This document shows positions 1 to 12,400 of a DNA stretch of 64,000 bases, piece after piece. The translations under genes were made by a program, and so were the position numbers. The notes beneath the pieces are model-generated. The model was not told the DNA's origin. It saw only the letters and a program-made list of their open reading frames with translations, and did no database searches. Every line of letters begins with the position of its first letter. Within the stretch, counting starts at the first letter, position 1. This stretch comes from Heliocidaris erythrogramma (taxonomy: Eukaryota > Echinodermata > Echinoidea > Camarodonta > Echinometridae): positions 4,336,873 to 4,400,872 of the forward strand of contig CM046853.1 of assembly GCA_025617745.1 (NCBI GenBank), written 5' to 3'.

Positions 1-1279
1 TTCATGAATGGGCTTATAATATGCTCTATCAATGTACTAATTTAATCATTTTTGGTCACTCTGCTGTGAGACCATCATAGTAAGTCTAAATTTAATGGTG
101 AAATTGGCAGTTTAACAATGTATACAGTTGTGATAAGAGTGTGCTAATAAGAATGAACTATTACACGCACAGAATTCATAATTCTCTAAATTAAAATGAA
201 ATTGTTAGTCTGCCATGCACAATGCAGCATTAAATTACATGCAAACTGCTTCTAAAGATTCTCTTAAAACAGGCTGAATGGTAGATGTATTTATATCAAT
301 GCACTCTAATGCTCTTAGTTTATTCATGAGCAAACATCCAACAATTTAAACACATAAATCCCAATGAAATAGTTCAGTGTTTAGAACTTGAAGGGTAATA
401 TTATCAAGAAGTATTACAATTGAGTGTCTTGTGATCACCAGGAAAGTATAAACAGTTATCAAATATCAGAATTAATGAACATGGTTGCTGTGTTTGTTGA
501 AAAATATTAGATCAATATCTATATTAGTAAAGTAATTTGAAATAACACTATTCAACTGTGAACAAATTGACAATGTTGTTCATTTGCTCTAAAAAGTATA
601 TAGGAATAGGCTAACATTATACATACACTAGAGTTTAATTGATGAATTCAATGCTTTCTTTGGGCCTCTATAGACAATAAAGATCAAGTACAGTACAGGC
701 ATTACAACATGCAAACAAAACATAGCAGGATGACATGACTTTCTTGAAAGGATATACTACATGTAAAAGGAGAAAGAAAGTGCTACATAATTTATAACAG
801 ATCAACAGAAAACATTTGAACAGCATGCGCTGCACTAGGAGAGGGATAACTGCACATGGTAACACAAAGACATTCTTTTGAAGAAGGAAAGCAGATCCAT
901 GGTCAGACAGAATCACATGCACTCCAGAAGAATCTTCCCTCCAATCTACAACCTAGTCAGGTATTCTAAACACAATGCTGTGTATCACTAGTCTGGATAT
1001 TACTTTTTGTACCTCGTCTAGTAAACCCACATTTTGCTGGTAAATCTTATCATCGTAAGTACCGCTGTGAAGGTCTATTTCCATATACATATTGTCGATA
1101 TAACTGCATTCTTTGGGTGCATCCTTGTCTCACATTTTCAATTCTTATTAATGACATAGGAAACATTTAAAAGAAAGCAATATCTTGGTGAAAAAGAAAG
1201 CAATTTAGTATGAAATGGCACTCATGCAGCACTAGATATTTCTTTTATATTTTTTGATCTTGGAAAGAATGCAATTTTG
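1..1279. other. 3' flank or further intron of the DOCK gene
   Basis: No confident exon, repeat or gene. It is AT-rich. The minus strand between about 1128 and 950 has a 58-codon open frame (see findings) that I could not assign. Confidence 0.5.
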
Positions 1280-1506
1280 TTAGAATGGGTAGAGGCAAAG
1301 ATAATCCAGACTAGTAAAGAGAGAGAGAAACCTACGGTTGGGATCGATGCCACCTGAACCCCCTGAGCTCGGTCTTGAGCTCATCTTTCTTGGGGGTAGT
1401 TGAGGGGGACGTTCCTCGGGGTATGAAGCCTGACTGTCTGCTGATATCCTGCTCATCAGAGAAGACACCGAAGGACTCTCACTAATACGGGAAGATGATG
1501 TCACTC
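1280..1506 (-). CDS. DOCK3/4: DOCK exon 41 (last seen; terminal or internal)
   Basis: Acceptor ATTCTCAG, phase 1 entry. Encodes SRISESPSVSSLMSRISADS, then EERPPQLPPRKMSSRPSSGG and SGGIDPNR. PPQLPPRK is a proline SH3-ligand motif, as in exon 40. The frame runs to a TAA at 1280-1282, giving a simple C-terminus. A donor GTAGGT at 1335 would instead end the exon at 1336 and lead to exons I cannot place. An AATAAA on this strand at 319-324 is a weak polyadenylation candidate. Confidence 0.8.
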
Positions 1507-4500
1507 CTGAGAATTCTGTTCATACCATGGTATGTTTGGAGATCAACAAAGGTTGCAGTCAAATCAAGTGAAACAAAAAAGAATTGCTCCATTTTATGGA
1601 AGGCGATGTTTGAGGAATATGGATACCAAATTGCAGCTTGTGCAATTTCTGATGTTTTTTTTTTTGCTATAACTATCTATAGTATGTTTTAAGAGAATAA
1701 ATATAACCAACAAAATGGTAAATTGTAAACTAGCATACATGAGTGGACAGGCTGATAAGATAAATAAGCACTCTGAGAAAATAAGAGACATTCAAAGATG
1801 GACCAGCTTCTTTTCAGATCAGAAGTAATCAACATCACAACTTCCTCTCATATGTACATACAAGATATATGAAAAACATGCAAATGAAAAATGTTGCTTC
1901 AAAACTAAATTTGAAGAAAATATGATACATGATGAATGATTTACTAACAAAAAAAATATTCTTTAAAAAAGCCTGCTCTTCTGAATGGAATAACTACATG
2001 TACTGTACGTAATGAAGAAAAATGTTACTTCTAAGTTCTTTCTAATGCTTACAAAAGTAATTTCTAAACCAAACTTTTAAGGTAGAAAATGGCCCGAGAA
2101 AGGTAAATATGCAAAGGGCCATTCTTTGTTAAGTGAAACTTTTTTGACAAAAATGAAGTTCATTCTTGCTGTTTTTGAATAGTATATTCTTGAAGAGTAA
2201 TGTCTAAAGTTACATGGAGCACACTTTCTTTTTTAATTGAAGACCCAATTATGCTAATTTGCATACAATTACATTGGCATAAATTAAAGTAAAAAAAACC
2301 ATCTTTTTTCACTGTAGTTCATCTCTCAGTATGAGCTTTAATAGGTTTTGCCACTATATAGTGAAATCATACCCTTTCCAGGCTCTTTAAATATTGCACA
2401 ACTAACTTTGTCACACATATGACCTGAGTGCAAATGGTCAAGTGCATATGTACTGGGCAAGTCATGTTTATAGTCTTTTTCATCTATTATTGTTAAGCTT
2501 CTTGACTTAATAATTCTGTTTTCACTTTTTGGATTCCTCTTGCTTTAATAATCCTCTGAGTTGATCGTGTAACCCTATACAATTATGATCAAATTGTTAT
2601 TAGCTATTGTATAATATATTTAATATAATTGGCTAATGGAAATGTTTATAAAACAAGCTGAAGATGAATATACATGCATATCAGCATGAAAACTTTGATT
2701 TTATATACTTTGATTCTTTGGTCTGAACATTAAATAATGATAATAGTAAATGTCAATGATAATTAAATATAATTATAATAATAATTACAATAACAATAAG
2801 AATTAATAATAATACTACTATGTCTCGTTTACCCAGGGTAGCCTCATCAGTACCAATTACTTTTCTCTATAAGGGCCCTGCAAGTATTATTACCAGCAAG
2901 ACAACTGCAGCGCTCAGTGCATTCAAGAAATAAATCCCACAGGTACCCACTTACTACACCTGGATCAAGCATGGCAAATGCAGATTGAACCCCATAACTT
3001 GTGATCTGCAACATGGTTACTTATCCAGTAGACCAAAACACCACAATATATCAATAAATGATATCAATAAATGTATGAAAATGAAAAAGAAAAAAGATTG
3101 TTTGTTCCCTGGGTATTTTTCATAAAGAAAAGACCTTAGAATGACTTTCTACCATATTGATGATAATTTGTATAAAGCTATTGCAAATTGAATTGAAAAT
3201 ATTAAATATTATGATTTTTCAATAGTTTACCAAATCTGTACACACACGTGACCCCCCAATGTCACACACGTGACCATACATCATGATACAAAATATTACA
3301 TAACAAATATGTATCTTATGCAACTTTCAACAGAATTGATGCTATTTTCTAAGAGATAGTACCATGAAATATATCTACCATAAATATGAACATTGAAGCT
3401 TTTGAAAATTCAGAGGGATTTAAAGATGAAATGTGAGTTTGATAAACCTGCTTCTATGCGAAGTCACACACGTGACCTGAATTTTTTTACCTCTGACGTA
3501 GAACAGGTATTATCATTTACCTTTTTTTGTTATTAAATCCATGTACATACATGAACCAACACACTTGGAAGGTTGTTAAAATTACAGGGCTCACAATAAC
3601 ATGTAACTAAGAATGGCCTAATGCCTATCTTCAGTTGAACTTGAAATGTATGTATAGCCCAAACCCGTTGTATATTTAAAATTCCACCTACAGACCTTCC
3701 CAAATAAAGTAACAATGCAAAATACAATGTTATTCCATGATGTTCCTTCATCTGTTACATAAGTCCCAAGTGATCAGATCAAAGTCTGCGATCTAGGCCC
3801 TCTAGGGTGGACTTTTAATTTGTTTCTCTTTATTTTTCATTCTTAAAGTCTCTGTTTTGTGCATATAGTTCTCCAGCATTTGAATGCAAGTTTTTAACGA
3901 TTGTCTTCTTGCCAAGAAGATCCCAGGCAAACATGATGAGCTGTAACAGAATTCCAGGCCTTATCAACAGGTTTATGGTAATCTTCTATATCATTCCAAA
4001 GATTTGAAGAGATCACCAATGCAAACACCAGAAATAGTATCCCAAGAGATTGTCTTCCCGCCATCATGCTTATCAGTAGAACAAAGACATTTATCCAGAA
4101 GAATGAATCTCCATACAACATCCTCTACCATAATGAGAATGTTGGCTACGATGAAAATGAAAACTTTCTTGAGAGCCTTCACTTGATGATTCTCAGAACT
4201 TTGTTCAGAATAATCTTTCTTAATTTATCTTAACTTATAACTTATCTACTGGGTTTTTTTTACCATGCTTTGTATAGCATACATCTTTACTGTAGATGTG
4301 ATTTTCATTGCAGGGCAATCTTGTAAAACAGTGTTTCAACCACTGTTGAGGGTACCTGGCTGAACGAATAATAAAATAAGATAGTTACCTGAGCCTGATG
4401 AGTTAGGTCTTGAGCTTCCTTTCCTTGGTAAGACTGGTCTATCTTCTTGGTTAGATGATGAGGATTGACTATCTTGAGATAGACGAACTGATGACATAGA

Positions 4501-7500
4501 TGGACTCTCACTTGTTCGGTTTGATGATGTGGATGATATCGTTGAATCATTGACATCAGTCACAAACTCTTGTATTGCTAATTCAAAGGACAAAAAGATA
4601 ATTGATACAGGCAAAGTCTTTCACAGTGATGAAAATAAAATCAGTGAAATTGAAATTCAAACAGGTAAATTCGTACTAAGTTTAACTATACACAATGTTG
4701 AACATAGATGAAATGAACCATTATCCATATGGAAAATAAGAAAAACTTGCGTGATATTTCCATAATAATCATACCAAGGAAATAAAACAATTCAGGATTG
4801 GCATATATTGCCTTTATAAAACTCGGAGTAAGTTATTGTTTATATGAAATAAAATTCAAAGAGCATTATCAAATGGCAGTCCTACTATTAGCCAATCAAA
4901 ATCTTTTTACTATATCTAACTCCCCATAAATAATCTATTTTTTAACAACATATTTGTGTCTGTAGTCAATTTCCAACCAAGTTAAACAAAAGCCTAATCA
5001 ATTTAAAGAGTAAATATGAAAAAATGTACCTGAATTGCTGTAAGGTGACAGTATAGTTGGCAAAGAATCCTTCCTCTTTGTAGTCTGCCTCTATAGAAAG
5101 GAAATAAACCCAACGGCGAGCGTTAACTCATCTTCACATACAATGTATGGTAAAAGATTATCAATTCACAGGATGAATATGTTCCATGTACATTTTCAGA
5201 ATTTCTCTGCAGGAGCTGAGAAGTTAAATGCTTTCTGAAGGTCAGCTCTTCAGGAATACACGTCATATCATATTCATGAAAACAGAAAATAGAGATTGAG
5301 CATCGAAAATTGTCATCAACAATTTGACAAGTGAAAAAAAAACACTGTCAAACTTGAAAGCACATATAAAATGCTTTACATTATGATTGTTTGAGATTCA
5401 TCATATTCATCATCACATTTTCTTTCTATAAAAAGCTGCATTCTTTGAAATCTTTACCCCTGTATGTTCCATATGAGGGTAAGTAGGTGCACATTTAAAG
5501 TGTACCAATCACCTGAAAAAATAAATTTTGTACAGCTAGAATGTATAAAGTTAACCTCAACAATTGTTTAGATGATCTTCTACGGGTTACAGTTACAGAG
5601 TATGAAGAAATTAAATGAAAACATAAAAGTCCCTCGCGCAGAACGAAACTCCAAGTTCGGTTCCATGCTAACTATATTTTGTGCGAGTGCTTACGGGTCC
5701 GTCGATTAGTCAACTGTAATGTTTATTTAGGGAGTATCTAAATTTGCTATATCTCTTTATAGAGTCAATATTTAAAGCTCATACTGTGAATGGCAACATG
5801 AAGCCCCTAACAGAGAGCAAAATATTTGTTGGTGATTGGAACCCTTTAATACATTCATTCTAGGATGAATTATTAAGTGTTTCCTATTCTACTCCATGCT
5901 GCCACTTATAAGAAGCCATACAATTAACAATGGCAGCATGCAGAGCCTGCCAAAGTCTTTTGCAAATAAAATGATAACAAAATACTTGTAGCAGCCAAAA
6001 AAAGACCCTCAAATAAAACAATTACTGTAACAAATACAAAACCAATAACATGAAACAAGAAGCACTGATTATTCATAAAGATGCACAAAATATGCTATTT
6101 GACAATGACTGAAATATCTGTATATTGTACCCTGAAAGATTAAAAACACTTCACATGATAAATGATATCTAGATGAAAACATGTTTTAGCATGGACCTGT
6201 GTCATGTCATCAAGAATAACAGTTCTTAGCCTTAGAGTGTTTCAATGTAAAATGAACAGAGCAAAATGACTTTAATAGGTTTATATGACAACTTCAGGAT
6301 GACACACTGATAACACACTGATAAACCTGCTGTGGAGTTCTACAATCTCAGAACTGGATTAGATTTAGAAGGGTGAATGTAATAGAGAATAAATAACTGA
6401 CAGCACTGATTGATATCTAAGGAAAGGAGGGAATTAGCCACAAACATGCAACATGTTTGGTTTGAAAATGTAATTGTCACTAGAATAGGCAAAGAAAGAC
6501 AGAAGTTACATGTCAACTACAACTCTTCAAGGGGGTAGCATGTAATGTCATTATCAGCCTAGCCCATATGTCCATTTTTCTTTAAATCATACATGTATCT
6601 TTATTAAATAGTGACTTGTATGACTAAAATCTAATTTAAGATGATGCATAAGCCATTTAAGAGTTTCTCAATCTCCAAGTTTGCATTTCACTTTATGATA
6701 TCCTTGCTGTACTTTGTGTCATAACTTTCTGTTTGCTATAATGATATCCACAAAGGTGGATCCAGAATTGTGAGAAATGGGGAGGGGGTGCTAAAATGTT
6801 TGAAAATCTTGATAGTCCACCATCCCAGGACTTATTAAATGTAACAACAACATAGCCATTTTGTTTTAGGTGAAGAAAGGGGAAAATTGGCATATTATTC
6901 CCTATGTGGATGCGCTTTGAATCCATGGTATATTTGTCTGTTGCCAGTGTGCCCCAAATAGGCTGGACATCCCTGGAATTTTAAACTATACAGAAAACTA
7001 TGTAGGTAAAGAAAATTCACTTTGGTTACAACTATACTGTTAATGTTATATGTACACTCTACACTGCTTATACAATAATTTTTTTTTTGCCAAAATAATA
7101 CCATGAAGTTCTGTTTACTTGAATTATGATATTGATTATAATAGTTTATTCATTTTACCCTTTGCCATTAGGAATGGTTTAAATATAGCTTGCATGTTCG
7201 CTTTCCTATTATTTCATAATTCTAAATCAAGAATTCCTTTTTGTTTTTGCTAGGATCACAAGATATAAGAAAAATAAAATAAAATATTTTCATTAACTAA
7301 TATACGTACATATACCTGATTGATTATAAAATGAAATATCACATAAGTAGTGGTTTACAAAATTTAGTCCTGCAGACTTAAATTCAAGCTATGATTAATG
7401 GTAATACTTTAAGTTACATGTGTGATTAAGATACGATCAAAGGGGAAATCCACTCTCAAATCAACTTGATTTTAAAAGAAGCAGAAATTCAAAGAAACAG

Positions 7501-9376
7501 ATCAATGACACTTTGGGCAAAATTCAATAAGAAGTTATAAATTTTTGAAGTTGTAATTAATCAAACACAATCTGGCAACTCCATGAGGTATCTTGCGAGC
7601 TCCACTCCCATTTGCCCTGTCCTGAAAAAAGTCATAAATTTCCATTTTCTACAAAGAAAATATTTTATCATACATGCACCCTAGATATTATCATTTCATT
7701 TACGCTTTTTATGCTTTACTGGTCATGCAATTACATTTTGAAAGAAACTGTCTGGAAGCAATTGGGAAAGGTTGTGCATGTCTAAATAAGAATTGATGTA
7801 TCCTGTGAGGTTTCGGAATCATCAAAATGATAAGGAATCAACCTAAACTCACTCAAAAGCACATGCACTGTCAACATAAATGGGTATATGGGACTACACT
7901 GAATGTTCGGCCCGAACACTTCAGCTATTTTTTGTCATATTTCGAATATAAAAGGCACTGGAAGAGAAATCCTTTTCAGGGGACATTTGGACTATGATGT
8001 TCCATCCAAACTGACATTAAAGGAATGAGAAAGCTCACAAATTATTGTTCACCTTTCCCAACACTCAATCTTCCTTTAACATTGAAGAATTCAAAGTGGC
8101 TAAAAGTTTAACAACAAAATATGAAATTGAGAAATATACATCATGCATATGTTTTAGATGAAAAGAGCATTAAAATAATCATCTCAAAATATTATTTGGA
8201 AGAAAAAATGTTATTATTTACTAAATACGATATACTTTTCATATGACAATGTAGCAAAATGACTCTATCAACCACTTACAATGGTTTCTAATGAAAGATA
8301 TGACAATAATAAACTGATGTGATATTTAAAGCTAACATGTTAAAAGAAAAGAATGTCTTTGACCATCCTATAGGCATCTGTAATTCTTTGACAAAAAGTC
8401 ATATGAAAGGATATACTTTTAAAAATATATTTTTATATATATTTATATATAAAATTTTCTTGAAGAAAATTAAATGGGTTAAATTAGTAGAAGCAAAATG
8501 TATATGAAGCTCAAGCCCATCCCATGAACAAAATTATAAAATATCATGGACAAAATGTTAACAGCTTTGAATATGAAAGTGAAAGTCTTATAGGAAACAA
8601 TAAGGAAAATATAGCTCAGCTGGATGTTAAATTAGTAGAAGCTTGGCTCTAACCTAGCTAAAGACCAGCCCATAAACGAAAATTATAAGTTTTCCCTGCT
8701 CAATATGTGTTAACAGCTTTGAAATTCAATAGATGCCATATGGTAGAAAATAGCTTGATGGCAAAGGAGACGATTGTAATACACAAGTAATGTAAAGTAT
8801 GTAGCGCATATAGTTTTCCAATGATATTTAGTATACCTGTGTTGGATCCAAAGTAGTAAAGACAGATTGAGATCTATTCCGCGACTGTGGGTACAAGCAA
8901 AATCATTCAAAACTGTCATGTGTATATGTAATCAACACTTACGATGTAGTTGAAAGTACATGCCTGTATCCTCTCTGGCTCAGAGCGTATTACAAAATGG
9001 ATCTGACACAGCCCATTACCTTAGATATACTTTAAAAGGAGTGAATCCTTCCATTTAGATCAATGAAAGGGAATGCAGAGAACAAGGAATAAGCGGTAAA
9101 AAGCCATCCAAGATTTGATTCCACATCCTGGCAAAGGCATATGTATGCATGTACAATGCATGTCAATAAAGACTGCAAAATGACTTCACTAACGTAATAA
9201 AGCCAATGCTGAAATAAAAATTTTTGATAAAAAGAGAATAAGCATGTTAATGTAGATAGACAAATCATGTTATAGACTTCAATCAACCACCTGCAGCATC
9301 GCAAAGTCATTTTTAAGAAGGCATCAAAAAATTGTTAAAGCTGTAAATAAATTTCATCAAAGTAAAGAACAAATTG

Positions 9377-9412
<36 letters not shown>

Positions 9413-12400
9413 CATCGTCTTACTTTTTTCAGTTTAATTACTTTTTATTTACCTATTCATTTAGTTGGGGGGGGGGGGGAATTATTTTGCAAACTGAATA
9501 AGGAAAGAAAGGAATAAGCCAATGTACTGTGCTCTCATAATCCACTGACATTGATAGCTTCCGTTACCTGAATGACAATGATGCAAACAAAATTATCTTG
9601 TAGTGAAGAGACTAATATACTTCAATACTTTCAATATTTTGAAGTTTTTGTTTATTATTCACATGACAATGTTACAATTACTGAGTTTATGTCATATTTT
9701 TCATATTTATCATTATTGCTGTAGGGCAGCAGCAATATTTCTTTGACAATTATTACTTCTAACCCCAATCTAGGACCAATTTCACTGGCCACTAAAATCT
9801 TTATTTGTTACAGATTGTTCAAGTAACCAGCTAAGTTTGATGATATCAGGATGTTTTGCATTCCTATTTGTGTCTTAACCCCTCCCAAGCCGTGGGCGGC
9901 AAATCCCGCCCAAAACTTTGAGTGTTGAAAATTTTGTTTAGTCTCAGAATGGCTAGAAAATTCTTCTTTATACAGAAACTTATGTCATCAATATAATGTT
10001 TCTTCCTATGCAATATATCTTTGCCCAGTTTGCTCAACAAAAAAAATGCTCTTGAAAGTTCGTTTTTTACAATTGCTCAAAAATCTGGTGGCAAGGAGGG
10101 GTTAAGTAGTGTATGCCTAAAAATCTTTGAACAGGCATTTATTTAGTTCATTAGGAAAAATATGAAATAATTACGATGTTACATAAAATTAGACTTTAGC
10201 ATACAATGACAGTAAAACAATAAGAGGTATATCAGTACAAGTTTCCTCATGAAACTGTGGAGTGAACTTGTGGTTACGAGAAACAAAAGTAGACCCAAAT
10301 ATGACACACAAAACAGACACATTTATATGCATCACACCATCTACATTTGCCTACATAAAGCAGCTTTGATATTATGCAAAATCAAGTAACATTCTAAAAC
10401 ACCACTGCAATTTTTTGTTAGCACAAGCACAAAGGAAAATTCATCATCTAAATTAGCAAAGCAGCATAGTACAGAAACTTAGTATGATACAGAATGAAAT
10501 AATTCTTTTAAAAATTGATAAAGATAGAATGGTGTAAATGATAGCAGGCAAATATTAAAAACAGAAAAATAAGTGTAATTACATTTCCATGCAAAATAAA
10601 TATTTAAATTGGAACATTGCAAAACTAATATTGAAACATAAAACATCATATGCAAGCAGGCAAAAGTGGCCCAAAATATTCAACGAATGAAATCAAATAA
10701 TAAATGAAGACCAACAAAAAAACCTGAAACAATAATTTAATAACATAATAACAAATGATAGACAATATCTGACTTATATCAGACCCAATTCCACTTCTCT
10801 TGTGAACTCAAATGAGTTACATGACACAACAGTCAAAATGAACTGATTTTTTTCAAAACATACTATTTTTTTTTGGTTGTTGACCTTGCTCATATCCTGT
10901 CTCTAAAGCTCTGTAGAAACAATTTTTTTTTTATAAGTATGTTAACCAATATGAACACACCTTGCTTTAAGAATTGAATTCATACAAATAGAGTGTCTTT
11001 TGACAACTTTAGAATCATGTATTGTGAATAGTAAAAGGAACAATGCTTTCCTTTCACATGACACAAACTCTGTATAAACTTCATTCGTAACAAGTCAGAG
11101 TAGATCATTGGAATTACTGATATGTTCTAAAACCATGCGTTACTTCCAGCTAACAAATGCTCCATCAAACAAGGCAAACACAAAACTATATTTACTGGGT
11201 CACTAAATGCATGAAAATTCCAGAAAATTTTAGAAATGGAATAATGACCTTCATTTATCTATCGAAATCTTCAAATTCATAGGCAATGTTTTCCAGCTAA
11301 TGAGAGCCAATGATTAATAAAAAAAGTGCACCGTGTGGAATTGAGTCCTACATGAATACATCTACTTAAGCCCATCACACACTATACGATCTAACAGCAA
11401 TCCAATTTTGAAACAAATTGCAAGAACATTAAATACGAGGATATGAACATAAAATCTACTCATTAATGTTCCTAATGGTCATATGAATAGTAAAATAAGA
11501 TTTGTAGGATAATGAAGGCCTACAAATGAGTCCAAATCAGGCACAGTAACTTGACTACTCTGACATTACTATGATTCGCGGCTGATGAAGCCATTTCTCT
11601 ACAATACCGGGCAATTACGATTTTTAATATTCCAATGACTTTTAGGAACCCCAATCAGGAATATTTTACAGGTTAAAATTTTCCTATCAAAAGTTGCAGC
11701 AATTTCTTACAAAACTGCATCACAGTCAGATTGTCTAATGTGTGATGGGGTTTAAATGCTAAATGAAAATGAAAAGTACAATGTATGTACCGGCAGAATG
11801 CGGATGTATCCCATGGGATCTACATGCGAGACATGATGCTTGGTATTGGGAGGAGGTGGTGGCGGCATATCAGGAGGAGGCATTCCAGGGGACTCTTGTA
11901 CCTCTTCGGACATAGGGGTGGTGGTAGATATGGTGGCTCTACCACGCTGTAACGTGCCCCCACCCTCTGGCATAGTGCGGCTCTATAGTAGGGAAGGGGT
12001 ATTTAGAGGGGTGCACAAAGTGGCAGAGATTAAGAGAGAGGGGGTGGATAAAGAGGAGATTTCAAAATTACACAGAGCAGCAGATTTAAATGCCATAATG
12101 AAGAATAAAGGAAGGAATTCAAGTGATGCATAGATGAAAGAAATATTTTACAGTGAGGGTAGGGAATGTGTGATGGAAATAGGATGGGATTTATAAGGAA
12201 ATGTAGCCAGATGGAGAGAGAGGAAGAGAGTAGGGTTAGTGTTGATGAAGGAAGAATTGTTTGCAAAATTGGAGAGAAGGTATGATAAATGGGAATTTGC
12301 TAGGTAAGGTTAAATACAAAAGAAAAAGAGGGATAAGATTTACATTGGCAAAGTCAGATACAAGGGAGGAAAAGTAAATCGGAATATAAGAGAGGGGAGG

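Larger units (their letters stand above)
5091..11790. other. 6.7-kb intron between exons 39 and 38
   Basis: The largest intron but one. Contains dispersed repeats at 7439-7700 and 7741-8022, a TA microsatellite and G13 tract near 9379-9479, and TTAA MITEs at 9875-10105 and 11366-11755. No further exon with family similarity was seen; stretches between the named repeats show nothing I can identify. Confidence 0.6.
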
